NCBI RefSeq assembly: GCF_004352845.1
Contig: NZ_SJRX01000001.1
Coordinates: 868,001 to 932,000 of the forward strand
Direction of reading: 5' to 3'
DNA from: Luteimonas terricola
GTDB lineage: Bacteria > Pseudomonadota > Gammaproteobacteria > Xanthomonadales > Xanthomonadaceae
DNA length: 64,000 nt
The notes under the pieces were generated by a model that saw only the letters and a program-made list of their open reading frames with translations, was not told the origin of the DNA and made no database searches. Both the position numbers and the translations under genes were made by a program. Shown here piece by piece: positions 38,690-47,986 of this stretch (its first letter is position 1; the number at the start of each line of letters is the position of its first letter).

Positions 38690-39981
38690 AGAAGCGCTTC
38701 CTTTCCCTCGCATTCGCGCTTGCCGCACTTGCCGCGCCCGCATTCGCCCAGGACGTGCAGCCGATCGACGGCATCGCCGCCGTGGTCGACGAAGACGTCA
38801 TCCTGCAGAGCGAGCTCGAGCGCGCGGTGCAGAACATCAAGGCGCAGTACGGCGGCCGCAGCGACCAGCTCCCGCCCGAAGCGATCCTGCGTCGCCAGGT
38901 GCTCGAACGCCTGATCCTGGTCCAGCTGCAGACCGCGCGCGCGCAGTCCACGGGCGTGCGCGTGGCCGATGAAGAGCTCGATGGCGCGGTCGCCGCGGTT
39001 GCCCAGCAGAACAACATGACCCCCGACCAGCTGCGGCAGCAACTCGCGGCGGACGGCATCTCCCTGGGCGAATTCCGCAACTCGCTGCGCGACGAGCTTG
39101 CCATCCAGCGCCTGCGCCAGCGCTTCGCGCAGAGCACGATCTCGGTGAGCGACGCCGAGGTCGACGCCGCGCTGGCCAGCCAGGCCGGCGGCACCCAGTA
39201 CCGCCTTGCCAACATTCTCGTCGCCCTGCCCAACGGCGCCACGCCCGAGCAGATCGCGATCGCACAGGAGAAGATCGACGGCATCCAGGCCCTGCTCGAA
39301 CGCGGGGAGATGGACTTCGCGGCTGCGGCAGTGCGCTATTCCGACAGCCCCAACGCGCTTGAAGGCGGCGACCTCGGCTGGCGCACCACGGACGAAATCC
39401 CCTCCGCGTTCAGCGCGATCGTCGGCAACCTCCAGGCGGGCCAGGTCTTCGGGCCGGCGCGTGGTCCCAGCGGCTTCCAGCTGCTGCAGCTCGTCGACGT
39501 GCGCGACACCGCCGGCGGCGCCGGGCCGACGGTCACCCAGTACCAGGCGCGCCATATCCTGGTGCGCGGCGACGATGCCGCGGCCAAGACCCGCATCGAC
39601 AGCCTCCACGCGCAGGTCACCGGGGGCGCCGACTTCGGCACCGTGGCCCGCGAGGACTCCGACGACAGCAGCACCCGCGCCGCCGGTGGCGACCTGGGAT
39701 GGTTTGCCCAAGAGACCTTCGGACCGCAGTTCGGCGACCAGGTAGCCGCGCTGCAGGACGGTGAGGTGTCGGCGCCGTTCCGCAGCCAGGCAGGCTGGCA
39801 CATCCTCCAGCGCACCAGCACCCGCCAGGCCGACGTCAACGCCGAGAACCGCCGCAACCAGGCCCGCGAGGCCATCGGCCAGCGGAAACTCGAGGACGAG
39901 TGGAACCGTTTCCTGCGCGAGATGCGCGGCGAGGCGTTCATCGACATCCGTCCCTCCTCCGGGGCCGTCAGCGGCAGCTGA
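38686..39981 (+). CDS. surA: Periplasmic chaperone/PPIase SurA
   Basis: Chaperone for outer-membrane proteins, including LptD. 431 residues: signal peptide (1–21, ending AFA), SurA N-terminal chaperone domain (about 25–165, IAAVVDEDVILQSELE), then two parvulin domains (about 172–275 and 285–385, with YRLANILVALP and YQARHILVRGDD), and a C-terminal helix. Overlaps lptD by four bases; only one base separates its stop from the pdxA ATG. Confidence 0.96.
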   Translation: MKKRFLSLAFALAALAAPAFAQDVQPIDGIAAVVDEDVILQSELERAVQNIKAQYGGRSDQLPPEAILRRQVLERLILVQLQTARAQSTGVRVADEELDGAVAAVAQQNNMTPDQLRQQLAADGISLGEFRNSLRDELAIQRLRQRFAQSTISVSDAEVDAALASQAGGTQYRLANILVALPNGATPEQIAIAQEKIDGIQALLERGEMDFAAAAVRYSDSPNALEGGDLGWRTTDEIPSAFSAIVGNLQAGQVFGPARGPSGFQLLQLVDVRDTAGGAGPTVTQYQARHILVRGDDAAAKTRIDSLHAQVTGGADFGTVAREDSDDSSTRAAGGDLGWFAQETFGPQFGDQVAALQDGEVSAPFRSQAGWHILQRTSTRQADVNAENRRNQAREAIGQRKLEDEWNRFLREMRGEAFIDIRPSSGAVSGS

Positions 39982-39982
39982 G

Positions 39983-40981
39983 ATGCAGCGTCCACGGCTC
40001 GCGCTGGTCCCGGGTGAACCGGCCGGCGTCGGGCCGGAGCTCTGCGTCCGTGCGCTGCAGCGCAGCTGGGACGCCGACCTCGTACTCTTCGCGGACGGCG
40101 CGGCGCTGCTTGCCGCGGCCAGGCACCTCGGGCTGCCGATGCAGCGCCCCGCACCCGACCGCGTCTCCGCGCCCGGAGGCAGCTTCGTCCTGCACGACGT
40201 GCCGGCAGCGGTCGCCGTATCCCCGGGCGTGCCGGCCCCCGCCAACGCCGCGTCCACCGTGGCCGCGCTGCTTGCCGCGGCCGATGCCTGCCTGGCCGGC
40301 CGCTGCCAGGGCATGGTCACCGGCCCCGTGCACAAGGCCGCGATCAACGACGGCGGCATCGCCTATACCGGCACCACCGGCCTGCTCGCCGCGCATGCAG
40401 GACGCGACGTGGTGATGATGCTCGCCAATCCCGCCATGCGCGTGGCCCTGGCCACGGTGCACCTGCCCTTGAGGGACGTGCCGGAGGCGCTGACGCCGGG
40501 CCTGCTCGAAGACACCCTGCGCATCCTGCATGCCGCCCTGGGCAAGGACTTCGCAATCGGCGACCCCGTGGTCGCGGTGCTGGGCCTGAACCCGCACGCC
40601 GGCGAGGACGGCCACCTCGGCCGCGAGGAGATCGACATCATCATCCCCGTGCTGGAGCGGCTGCGCGGCGAAGGCATGCATCTGGAGGGGCCGCTGCCGG
40701 CGGACACCGCCTTCCTGCCTGCAAAGCTCGCGCGCTTCGACGCGGTCCTGGCGATGTACCACGACCAGGGCCTGCCGGTCCTCAAGCACGCGGGCTTCGA
40801 ACAGGCGGTCAACATCAGTCTGGGCCTGCCCTATCCGCGCGTCGCGGTCGACCACGGCACCGCGCTCGACCTGGCCGGCAGCGGCCGTGCCGACCCCTCG
40901 AGCCTGTTCGCCGCCATCGAAACCTGCACCCGCCTCGCCGCGGCGCGCGCACCGGGAGCATCACGCCATGAGCCAGCATGA
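39983..40981 (+). CDS. pdxA: 4-hydroxythreonine-4-phosphate dehydrogenase
   Basis: NAD-dependent enzyme of the DXP-dependent pyridoxal phosphate pathway. 332 residues. Signatures: PRLALVPGEPAGVGPELC, GMVTGPVHKAAINDGG (substrate and metal region), LGLNPHAGEDGHLGREE and AMYHDQGLPVLK. Standard third gene in the lptD–surA–pdxA–rsmA operon; the 3' end overlaps the rsmA start by 14 nt. Confidence 0.95.
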   Translation: MQRPRLALVPGEPAGVGPELCVRALQRSWDADLVLFADGAALLAAARHLGLPMQRPAPDRVSAPGGSFVLHDVPAAVAVSPGVPAPANAASTVAALLAAADACLAGRCQGMVTGPVHKAAINDGGIAYTGTTGLLAAHAGRDVVMMLANPAMRVALATVHLPLRDVPEALTPGLLEDTLRILHAALGKDFAIGDPVVAVLGLNPHAGEDGHLGREEIDIIIPVLERLRGEGMHLEGPLPADTAFLPAKLARFDAVLAMYHDQGLPVLKHAGFEQAVNISLGLPYPRVAVDHGTALDLAGSGRADPSSLFAAIETCTRLAAARAPGASRHEPA

Positions 40982-41777
40982 CGGCCACGACGGCCGCTTC
41001 CGCGAGCCCGCCAAGAAGGCGCTCGGCCAGCACTTCCTGCACGAGCGCGGCGTGGTCGACCGGATCATCCTCGCGCTCGGCCCGCAGCCGGGCGACCGGG
41101 TCGTCGAGATCGGACCGGGCCAGGGCGCCATGACCTTCCCGCTGCTCGAGCGGCACGGCACCCTGACCGCGATCGAGTTCGACCGCGACCTGCTGGCACC
41201 GCTCACGGTGCGGGCGCGGGAATACGGCGAACTGGAGCTCATCCACGCCAACGTGCTCGACGTCGACTTCACCGCGCTCGCCGCCGGGACGCCGCTGCGC
41301 CTGGTCGGCAACCTGCCCTACAACCTGTCGTCTCCAATCCTGTTCCATGCGCTGGACCACGCCGCGGCCGTCCGCGACATGCACTTCATGCTGCAGAAGG
41401 AGGTCGTCGACCGCATGGCCGCCGCCCCTGGCAGCAAGGTCTACGGGCGCCTCAGCGTGATGCTGCAGGCCTGGTGCCGGGTCACGGCCTTGTTCACGGT
41501 GGGGCCGGGCGCATTCAGGCCGCCGCCGAGGGTCGACTCCGCCGTGGTGCGCCTGGTCCCGCGCGCCCCGCAGGAGATCGGCATCGACGATCCGGCGCGC
41601 TTCGCTGCGGTCGTACGCGCCGCCTTCGGACAGCGCCGCAAGACCCTCCGCAACGCGCTGCAGCCGCTGTGCAGTGCGGAGGACATCACCGCCGCCGGGA
41701 TCGATCCCTCGCAGCGCGCCGAGCAGCTGGAGGTCGCGGATTTCATCCGCCTGGCGAACGCGGTGCCCGCGGCATAG
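40968..41777 (+). CDS. rsmA: 16S rRNA dimethyladenosine transferase (KsgA)
   Basis: Dimethylates A1518 and A1519 of 16S rRNA late in 30S assembly. 269 residues. SAM motif VVEIGPGQGAMTFPLLE and the catalytic NLPY in LVGNLPYNLSSPILFHAL, then GAFRPPPRVDSAVVRL and RRKTLRNAL. The N-terminal KKALGQHFLHE is conserved, and ATG 40968 precedes it by about 17 codons. Overlaps pdxA. Confidence 0.95.
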   Translation: MSQHDGHDGRFREPAKKALGQHFLHERGVVDRIILALGPQPGDRVVEIGPGQGAMTFPLLERHGTLTAIEFDRDLLAPLTVRAREYGELELIHANVLDVDFTALAAGTPLRLVGNLPYNLSSPILFHALDHAAAVRDMHFMLQKEVVDRMAAAPGSKVYGRLSVMLQAWCRVTALFTVGPGAFRPPPRVDSAVVRLVPRAPQEIGIDDPARFAAVVRAAFGQRRKTLRNALQPLCSAEDITAAGIDPSQRAEQLEVADFIRLANAVPAA

Positions 41778-41812
41778 CCCCGGTTTTCACGCCGAACGCT
41801 TACACTCGCCGC

Positions 41813-42196
41813 ATGGACGAAACACCCGACTACACCCTGGAGATCCAGATCGCCACGCGCTTCCTGCCCGAGGAATCCGCGCCCGAGGACGACCGCTACG
41901 TCTTCGCCTACACCATCCGGATCCGCAACCTCGGCCGCCGCGCCGCGCAGCTGCTCGACCGCCACTGGCTGATCACCGACGGCAACGGCCACGTCGAGGA
42001 GGTCCGTGGCGAAGGCGTGGTCGGCGAACAGCCGCTCATCGAACCCGGCGACCAGTTCACCTACACCTCCGGCGCCGTGCTCGAGACCGCGGTCGGCACG
42101 ATGGAAGGCAGCTACGGAATGGTCGGCGACGACGGTACGCATTTCGACGCGCCGATCCCGCCGTTCACCCTCGCCGTCCCGCGTACGCTGCACTGA
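41813..42196 (+). CDS. apaG: ApaG domain protein
   Basis: Small FN3-like beta protein, 127 residues, formerly CorD; role still debated. Typical blocks are RYVFAYTIRIRNLGRRAAQLL, RHWLITDGNGHVEEVRGEGVVGEQP and GTMEGSYGMVGDDG. Lies between rsmA and apaH as in E. coli, with one base before apaH. Confidence 0.95.
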   Translation: MDETPDYTLEIQIATRFLPEESAPEDDRYVFAYTIRIRNLGRRAAQLLDRHWLITDGNGHVEEVRGEGVVGEQPLIEPGDQFTYTSGAVLETAVGTMEGSYGMVGDDGTHFDAPIPPFTLAVPRTLH

Positions 42197-42197
42197 C

Positions 42198-43064
42198 ATG
42201 GCGGTCTGGGCGATCGGCGACCTCCAGGGCTGCCTGGGGCCTACCGAGCGGCTGCTCGAGCGCATCGGCTTCGATCCTGCGCGCGACCTGCTGTGGTTCT
42301 GCGGCGACCTGGTCAACCGCGGCGGCGAGTCGCTGGAGACGCTGCGTCTGGTGCATTCGCTGCGCGAGAGCGCGGTCACCGTGCTCGGCAACCACGACCT
42401 GTCGCTGCTGGCGATCGCCGAGCGCCGCGAGGCCGACCAGCGCAAGGTCAATCCCGACCTGCAGCGGGTGCTGTTCGCGCCCGACCGCGACCAATTGCTG
42501 GACTGGCTGCGCACCCAGCCGCTGGTGCACGCCGACCGCGAACTGGGCTGGATGATGGTGCACGCCGGCCTGGCGCCGAAGTGGAGCGCCGACGACGCCC
42601 TGGCGATGTCCGGCGAAGTCGAGCGCGTGCTGCAGGGAAGCAACCGCCAAGGCCTGCTGCGCAACATGTACGGCGACCGCCCGGCCTGGTCCAACGGCCT
42701 GCGCGGCACCGACCGCCAGCGCGCGATCATCAACACCTTCACCCGGATGCGCTACTGCAGTCCGCGCGGGCGCATCGCGTTCGAGGAAAAGGGCGCGCCC
42801 GGCACGCAACAGCCCGGTCTCTATCCCTGGTACGCGGTCCCCGGGCGCGTCGAGCGCGGACTGAAACTCGTCTGCGGCCACTGGTCGTCGCTGGGGCTGT
42901 TCATCGGCCACGGCGTGCATGCGATCGACACCGGCGCGGTATGGGGCGGCAAACTCACCGCCCTGCGCCTGGATTCCGACGAACTGCAAGTGGTGCAGGT
43001 CGAGGGCAGGCCACAGCCGGCTCCGCCCCCGCCGCTGCCGACAGGCGCTCAGGGACGCCGGTAG
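42198..43064 (+). CDS. apaH: Bis(5'-nucleosyl)-tetraphosphatase, symmetrical
   Basis: Metallophosphatase that hydrolyses Ap4A to two ADP and can remove Np4 caps from RNA. 288 residues. Metal-binding motifs GDLQGC, GDLVNRG, LGNHD and VHAGLAP are in order. Last gene of the lptD operon. Its 3' end overlaps the convergent folA gene by 16 nt. A proline-rich tail of about ten residues is non-conserved. Confidence 0.96.
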   Translation: MAVWAIGDLQGCLGPTERLLERIGFDPARDLLWFCGDLVNRGGESLETLRLVHSLRESAVTVLGNHDLSLLAIAERREADQRKVNPDLQRVLFAPDRDQLLDWLRTQPLVHADRELGWMMVHAGLAPKWSADDALAMSGEVERVLQGSNRQGLLRNMYGDRPAWSNGLRGTDRQRAIINTFTRMRYCSPRGRIAFEEKGAPGTQQPGLYPWYAVPGRVERGLKLVCGHWSSLGLFIGHGVHAIDTGAVWGGKLTALRLDSDELQVVQVEGRPQPAPPPPLPTGAQGRR

Positions 43065-43579
43065 TCGACGAATTCGAATGCGAAGGCGTGGCGCCCGTCG
43101 GCCGGATGCCGCTCGCGGGAGATCACGCGCCAGCCAGCCTCGTCGAAGACGGGGAAGAAGGCGTCGGCGTCGGCCACCACGGTGTCGACGCGGGTCAGGT
43201 GCAGCGACGATGCATGCGGCAGCGCGAGCGCGTAGACCTCGGCACCACCAATGACGCACAGCTCGCCGCGTCCGCCCTCGGCTTCGCCTGCGACGATCGC
43301 AAGCGCATCCTCCAACGAAGCCACCGCTTCCATGCCCGCGAAGGGCACGCGGCCGCTGCGCGTAAGCACCAGGTTGCGACGCCCGGGCAGCGCGCGGCCC
43401 AGCGATTCCGCCGTCCGGCGCCCCATCAGCAGCGCTTTCCCGAGCGTCCGCGCCTTGAATCGCGCAAGGTCGTCCGGCAGCCGCCACGGCAGGTCGTTGT
43501 CGCGGCCGATCGCGAGCCTGCGGTCGACCGCGGCAAGCACGGTGACCTCCACGGACCGCGTCGCGTCGCCCTGCACCAC
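43049..43579 (-). CDS. folA: Dihydrofolate reductase
   Basis: NADPH-dependent reduction of dihydrofolate to tetrahydrofolate. Motifs: AIGRDNDLPWRLPDDLARFKA near the N-terminus, the LMGRRTAESLGRALPGR segment and VIGGAEVYALAL. 176 residues from GTG 43579, which has GAGG about 6 nt upstream; GTG 43552 gives 167 residues beginning at the conserved VEVTVLAA and is also possible. Follows thyA by 8 bp, a natural pair since thymidylate synthase produces dihydrofolate. Confidence 0.9.
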   Translation of the reverse strand: MVQGDATRSVEVTVLAAVDRRLAIGRDNDLPWRLPDDLARFKARTLGKALLMGRRTAESLGRALPGRRNLVLTRSGRVPFAGMEAVASLEDALAIVAGEAEGGRGELCVIGGAEVYALALPHASSLHLTRVDTVVADADAFFPVFDEAGWRVISRERHPADGRHAFAFEFVDYRRP

Positions 43580-43587
43580 CCGCGGCC

Positions 43588-44382
43588 TCAGACCGCCACC
43601 GGCGCCTTGATCGCCGGGGCCGGGTCGTAGTCCTCGATGGCGATGTCGTCGCAGGTGAAGGCGAAGACATCGTCGATGGCCGGGTTCAGCACCAGCCTTG
43701 GCAGCGTCCGCGGCTCGCGCGCCAGCTGCTCGCGCGCCTGGTCGTAGTGGTTCGAGTACAGGTGCGCATCGCCCAGCGTGTGCACGAAGTCGCCCACGCC
43801 CAGCCCGCAGGCCTGCGCCACCATGTGCGTGAGCAGGGCGTAGCTGGCGATGTTGAACGGCACGCCGAGGAAGATGTCGCCGCTGCGCTGGTAGAGCTGG
43901 CAGCTCAGCCGCCCTTCGACCACGTAGAACTGGAACAGCGCGTGGCAGGGCTGCAGCGCCATCGCCGGCAGGTCGGCGACGTTCCAGGCGCTCACCACCA
44001 GGCGGCGCGAGTCGGGGTTGCGGCGGATCTCGTCGATCACCCAGCGGATCTGGTCGATCTCGCCACCGCGGCCATCGGCCCAGCGCCGCCACTGCTTTCC
44101 GTAGACCGGGCCGAGCTCGCCGTCGGCGTCCGCCCATTCGTCCCAGATCGTGACCTTGTTGTCGCGCAGGTAGGCGACGCTGGTTTCGCCCTTCAGGAAC
44201 CACAGCAGCTCGTGGATGATCGAGCGCAGGTGCAGCTTCTTGGTGGTGACCAGCGGAAAACCGTCATTCAGGTCGAAACGCATCTGCCAGCCGAACACGC
44301 TGCGCGTGCCGGTGCCGGTGCGGTCGGCCTTTTCGGTGCCGTGCTCGAGCACATGGCCGAGGAGATCGAGGTACTGCCGCAT
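43588..44382 (-). CDS. thyA: Thymidylate synthase
   Basis: Makes dTMP from dUMP using methylene-tetrahydrofolate. 264 residues, same as E. coli. Catalytic Cys146 in [14 protein letters not shown], folate/dUMP contacts in [20 protein letters not shown] and the N-terminal [11 protein letters not shown]. Downstream of lgt on the same strand with a short gap containing a REP-like unit, and upstream of folA. Confidence 0.97.
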   Translation of the reverse strand: MRQYLDLLGHVLEHGTEKADRTGTGTRSVFGWQMRFDLNDGFPLVTTKKLHLRSIIHELLWFLKGETSVAYLRDNKVTIWDEWADADGELGPVYGKQWRRWADGRGGEIDQIRWVIDEIRRNPDSRRLVVSAWNVADLPAMALQPCHALFQFYVVEGRLSCQLYQRSGDIFLGVPFNIASYALLTHMVAQACGLGVGDFVHTLGDAHLYSNHYDQAREQLAREPRTLPRLVLNPAIDDVFAFTCDDIAIEDYDPAPAIKAPVAV

Positions 44383-44420
44383 GCATCAGGCTCCGTCAGA
44401 AGTTGGCAGGTCGTTGCCGG

Positions 44421-44444
44421 TCGCGGCTGCAGCCGCTCCTACAG
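44421..44444. repeat. Single REP-like unit overlapping the lgt stop
   Basis: Unit of the GTAGGAGC family with inner palindrome GCGGCTGCAGCCGC (44423–44436), same family and orientation as 23281–23304. Its CTGTAGGAGC end contains the lgt stop codon TAG (44441–44439 on the minus strand). Confidence 0.75.
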
Positions 44445-45353
44445 GTGGCCGGCGGCGGCCGGCGGTGCGGGCTGCAGGGTCGGCGAGCGCCGCGCCAGCC
44501 ACAGCCAGTACAGGCCGAGCAGCACCAGCGGCGTGCTCAACACCTGGCCCATCGTCAGCCAGCCAAAGGCAAGATAGCCGATGTGGGCGTCGGGTTCGCG
44601 CACGAACTCGACCAGGAAGCGGAACGCGCCGTAGAGCAGCGCGAACATGCCCGAGACCGCGTAGCGCGGCCGCGGCCTGCTCGAGAACCACCACAGCGCC
44701 GCGAACATCAGCACGCCCTCGAGGAAGGCCTGGTAGAGCTGCGAAGGGTGGCGCGCGTACTGCTCCAGCTGGCCCGCACCGTGCAGCACGCGCAGCGCAG
44801 CATCATCCAGCCGGACCAGGTCCGGCGGCAGCGCGTGGCGGAACACCGTGGCCCAGGGCAGGTCGGTGGGCTTGCCCCAGAGCTCGCCGCCGATCCAGTT
44901 GCCGATACGGCCGAAACCCAGGCCCAGCGGCACCAGCGGCGCCACGAAGTCCATCGTGTCGAAGAAGTGCACCCGGCGCGCGCGCGACCACAGCCAGCTT
45001 GCCAGGAACACGCCGAGCAGGCCGCCATGGAAGCTCATGCCGCCCTCCCAGATCCGCACCAGCATCAGCGGGTTGGCCAGGAAGTCGCCGAAGGAATAAA
45101 ACAGCACGGAGCCGATGCGCCCGCCCAGCACGACGCCGAGCATGCCGTAGAACATCAGGTCGCCGAAGCCGGCATCATCGACGCCCGGCAGACGGCCGGC
45201 ACGGATCCGCGACCGCCCCAGCAGCCAGGCGCTGAGGAAGGCCAGCGCATACATGAGCCCGTACCAGTGCACCCCCGGCGCGAACGTCCTTCCGAAGAGT
45301 TCGAAGGCCGGGGCCTGTACCGCGATCGGATCGACCAGATGCAGGAGGCTCAT
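44439..45353 (-). CDS. lgt: Prolipoprotein diacylglyceryl transferase
   Basis: First enzyme of lipoprotein maturation; adds diacylglycerol to the lipobox cysteine at the inner membrane. 304 residues, seven or so membrane helices. Catalytic and signature blocks: [13 protein letters not shown] and the [15 protein letters not shown]gt signature, then [12 protein letters not shown]. The last codons and stop sit in a REP-like repeat. Eight bases after the TerC stop on the same strand. Confidence 0.95.
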   Translation of the reverse strand: MSLLHLVDPIAVQAPAFELFGRTFAPGVHWYGLMYALAFLSAWLLGRSRIRAGRLPGVDDAGFGDLMFYGMLGVVLGGRIGSVLFYSFGDFLANPLMLVRIWEGGMSFHGGLLGVFLASWLWSRARRVHFFDTMDFVAPLVPLGLGFGRIGNWIGGELWGKPTDLPWATVFRHALPPDLVRLDDAALRVLHGAGQLEQYARHPSQLYQAFLEGVLMFAALWWFSSRPRPRYAVSGMFALLYGAFRFLVEFVREPDAHIGYLAFGWLTMGQVLSTPLVLLGLYWLWLARRSPTLQPAPPAAAGHL

Positions 45354-45360
45354 GCCGCGG

Positions 45361-46098
45361 TCACTCGCGGGCCACGCCGGCCAGCGCGCGACGCTTGGCC
45401 CAGAGATTGAGCCCCTCGACGAAGGCCGAGAAGGCCATCGAGCCGTAGATGTAGCCGCGCGGGATATGCAGGTCGAAGCCCTCGCTGAGCAGGTAGGCGC
45501 CGATCAGCACGATGAAGGCCAGGGCCAGCATCTTCACCGTCGGATTGTTGTCGATGAACTTGCCCAGCGGCTGGGCGGCCAGCAGCATCACGCCGACCGC
45601 GATCAGGATCGCCGCCACCATCACCGGCACATAGTCGCCGGCCATGCCGACGGCCGCGATCACCGAGTCGAGCGAGAACACGATGTCGATCACCGCGATC
45701 TGCGCGATCACCATGCCGAACGAGGCTGCCGCCTTGCCGGTCCCATCGACATCCTCATGCTCGCCGAGGACCAGCGTGCGGATCTCCATCGCGCCCTTCA
45801 CGATCAGGAACAGGCCGCCCAGGACCAGTACAAGATCGCGTACCGAAATCCCCTGGCCGAACAGCGTGAACAGATCGCTGGTCAGTCCCGCCAGCCAGGC
45901 CAGCGTCAGCAGCAGGCCCAGGCGCGTGATGCAGGCCACCGCGATGCCGAACTTGCGCGCGAACTCGCGGCGCTCCGCCGGAAGCCGGCTGACCGCGATG
46001 GAAATGAACACCAGGTTGTCGATGCCGAGCACGATTTCAATCGTGGCCAGCGTGACCAGCAGGATCCACACCTGCGGGTCTGTAATCAGTTCGATCAT
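45361..46098 (-). CDS. TerC-family membrane protein
   Basis: 245-residue integral membrane protein of the TerC/YgdQ family, about seven helices. Conserved acidic membrane motifs are [14 protein letters not shown] and the second [14 protein letters not shown], the paired (E/S)xDN and SxDS elements linked with metal ion export. Mn2+ efflux has been shown for some members; here it is inference. I see no yybP-ykoY riboswitch in the short 46-bp gap to dgkA. Confidence 0.9.
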   Translation of the reverse strand: MIELITDPQVWILLVTLATIEIVLGIDNLVFISIAVSRLPAERREFARKFGIAVACITRLGLLLTLAWLAGLTSDLFTLFGQGISVRDLVLVLGGLFLIVKGAMEIRTLVLGEHEDVDGTGKAAASFGMVIAQIAVIDIVFSLDSVIAAVGMAGDYVPVMVAAILIAVGVMLLAAQPLGKFIDNNPTVKMLALAFIVLIGAYLLSEGFDLHIPRGYIYGSMAFSAFVEGLNLWAKRRALAGVARE

Positions 46099-46144
46099 TG
46101 CTTGCTTGTCCTTCGGGAATCGATTGCCGTGCGGCGCACGGAGT

Positions 46145-46525
46145 TCATGGCAGTCGCGGCAGCAGCAGCGCGCCCCATACCAGCAATACGTTGAGCATCA
46201 GCACGAAGACCGCCGCCGAGCCCATGTCCTTGGCGCGGCCGGCGAGTTCGTGGTGCTCGTCGCCATAGCGGGCGATGACCGCTTCGACCGCTGAATTCAG
46301 GAGTTCCACCGCCAGCACCAGCATCAGGCAGCCCACCAGGAGCGCGCGCTCGACGCCGTCGCGGCCCAGCCACAGGCCCAGCGGCGCCAGCACCAGGAAC
46401 AGGTAGACCTCGAGCCGGAACGACGACTCGTGGAGCCAGGCCGCGCGCAGGCCCTGCAGCGACCAGAGGGTCGCCTTCAGCATGCGTGCCGGGCTGCGGG
46501 GCAGGTGTCCGGTCTCGTCGGCCAT
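46145..46525 (-). CDS. dgkA: Diacylglycerol kinase
   Basis: Small trimeric membrane kinase that recycles diacylglycerol produced during envelope synthesis. 126 residues from the ATG at 46525 (MADETGHLPRSPARMLKATL), the normal length; an upstream open frame is ignored for that reason. Motifs: amphipathic N-terminal helix, ESSFRLEVYLFLVL, the catalytic ELLNSAVEAVIARYG and AKDMGSAAVFVLM. Confidence 0.93.
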   Translation of the reverse strand: MADETGHLPRSPARMLKATLWSLQGLRAAWLHESSFRLEVYLFLVLAPLGLWLGRDGVERALLVGCLMLVLAVELLNSAVEAVIARYGDEHHELAGRAKDMGSAAVFVLMLNVLLVWGALLLPRLP

Positions 46526-46672
46526 AAGCGCGCAATTTTGCCACAAGGCGGAGCGCAGGGCCGGGTTCGCCCACGGATTCCGGCCCGGGCGGGCGTTGGC
46601 CGCCATTCACCCGGCGCGCAGGCACCCGCTGCCACGATGCAGGCGTCACGCAACCGAAGCAGGAATCCGCGC

Positions 46673-47260
46673 ATGCGCAGACCCGCTGTTATCCTCGGAT
46701 CGATCGCCGCACTCGTCTCTGGAGTAGCCATGAATCCATCTTTTGCACAGGCCACGCCGCAGCCCATGCAGCCCGGCGACGCCGGCTACAACGTGGTGCT
46801 CGACGCCGCCACCCGACCGCTGCGCGATGCCCTCGGCGGGCAGGTCGAACTCGAGGTGGAGCGCATGGACCGCGTCGGCAGCTGGGCCTTCGTGCTCGGC
46901 AACATGCGCGCGCCCGACGGCGGCCGGCCGGATCTTTCCGGCACGTCGTTCGCCGATGCCTCGGCACAGGGCGCCATGTCCGACGTGTACGTGGTCCTGC
47001 TCCGGCACGAACAGGACTCCAGGCCCGCCGACGAAGGCGAGGCCGCTGATACCGGGGTCCCTGCCGATGCCGACGCTGCCGCTTCCGCCGCCCCTGCCGC
47101 AGCAGCGGCGCGCGACCAGAGCGGCGCCCCTGCCGGTGCCGAGGGTTTCCCCTCCGGCGGCACTTGGCGCGTGCTCGACCACGCCATCGGGCCCGGCGAC
47201 GTGGCCTGGATTGACTGGCCGCAGGCGCATGCGGCGCCGAGGGCGCTGTTCGGCTTCTGA
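46673..47260 (+). CDS. Hypothetical secreted protein
   Basis: 195 residues, not recognised. Signal peptide (about 1–26, MRRPAVILGSIAALVSG... ending SFA), then a mixed alpha/beta region (about 35–120, LRDALGGQVELEVERMDRVGSWAFVLGNMRAPDGG), an Ala-rich linker (about 130–155), and a short conserved-looking tail WRVLDHAIGPGDVAWIDW. It has no close neighbour on its strand. ATG 46730 is a less likely start, as it would cut the signal peptide. Confidence 0.72.
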   Translation: MRRPAVILGSIAALVSGVAMNPSFAQATPQPMQPGDAGYNVVLDAATRPLRDALGGQVELEVERMDRVGSWAFVLGNMRAPDGGRPDLSGTSFADASAQGAMSDVYVVLLRHEQDSRPADEGEAADTGVPADADAAASAAPAAAAARDQSGAPAGAEGFPSGGTWRVLDHAIGPGDVAWIDWPQAHAAPRALFGF

Positions 47261-47292
47261 TAGCAGCCCTCGCGCACCTCCAGAAACGACAA

Positions 47293-47314
47293 AGGCCGGG
47301 CATTCGCCCGGCCT
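47293..47314. terminator. Bidirectional terminator
   Basis: AGGCCGGGC (47293–47301) pairs perfectly with GCCCGGCCT (47306–47314), loop ATTC. On the minus strand it is followed by a T-rich CTTTGTCGTTT, so it terminates the LysM gene; on the plus strand the tail is weaker. Confidence 0.8.
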
Positions 47315-47338
47315 CCGTCATCCCGACTGCGCGAGACC

Positions 47339-47986
47339 TCAGCGCGGCGGGGCGATGATCTCGTAGTTGCCCGACGCGCCGCCCCAGCTGACGCGCTGTG
47401 AGCCGTCGGCGTTGACGTTGTTGGAACCGATGAACTTCGGCTGCCCGCCCTCGAAGCCCGCGAACAGCACCACGTGCGACTGCCCGTTGCGCTGCATCAG
47501 CACGACGTCGCCGGGCTGGGCGTCGGCCAGCGACACCGTCTTCCAGCCATCGCCCTTCAGGTTGCTCGCCAGGTTGTCCACCGACGCGCTGGCCTGGCCG
47601 GGATCGATCAGGCCCGCCTTCTGCAGGCAGGCGGAGACGAAGTTCGCGCAGTTGACGTTGTTCGGCACCCAGCTCTGCATCGGCAGCTCGTTGCTGTGCT
47701 TGAGCTCGCCGGCATTGCGGCCGATGAACTGCTCGGCGATCGCGGCGGCGTTGTTGCCGCTGACGCGGGTGCCACCGGAGATGCCTTCGGTGCCCGACAC
47801 CCCGCCGGCGCCACTGTCGCCCCGGGTGCCCGGCGACCCGCCGATGTTCAGCGTGGCACCGGCGTAGATCAGGTCGGCATCCTTGATCTGCGAGTTGGCG
47901 TCCATCAGGGCGTTGACGGTGGTCCCGTAGCGCTGCGCGATCTGCGAGAGCGTGTCGCCCGAGGCGATGTTGTGGATGGCGGTCAT
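47339..47986 (-). CDS. LysM plus NlpC/P60-like peptidoglycan hydrolase without signal peptide
   Basis: 215 residues: N-terminal LysM domain (about 1–46, HNIASGDTLSQIAQRYGTTV), a Gly/Ser-rich linker, and a cysteine-peptidase domain (about 80–215) with nucleophile in NCANFVSACL and His in QSHVVLFAG, the NlpC/P60–CHAP layout. The N-terminus is hydrophilic with no signal peptide at this start, and the 29 codons upstream add none. So export would need a non-Sec route such as type VI secretion or lysis, or it acts otherwise. Stands alone between dgkA and the ABC exporter. Confidence 0.85.
   Translation of the reverse strand: MTAIHNIASGDTLSQIAQRYGTTVNALMDANSQIKDADLIYAGATLNIGGSPGTRGDSGAGGVSGTEGISGGTRVSGNNAAAIAEQFIGRNAGELKHSNELPMQSWVPNNVNCANFVSACLQKAGLIDPGQASASVDNLASNLKGDGWKTVSLADAQPGDVVLMQRNGQSHVVLFAGFEGGQPKFIGSNNVNADGSQRVSWGGASGNYEIIAPPR

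Noticed and set aside
35138-38743. Very long open frame (about 1200 codons) on the minus strand across the adenosyltransferase, HDAC-like gene and lptD
   Set aside because: It is antisense to three well-supported genes, has a Val/Gly/Ala/His-biased composition typical of reverse frames at 70% GC, and shows no domain pattern.
42198-42230. GDLQGC instead of GDxHG in ApaH taken as a lost metal ligand
   Set aside because: From memory, GDLQGC is the common form in ApaH of this group, so it is not an anomaly.
46099-46144. yybP-ykoY manganese riboswitch before the TerC-family gene
   Set aside because: Only 46 bp separate it from dgkA, too short for the element, and no matching motif is visible.
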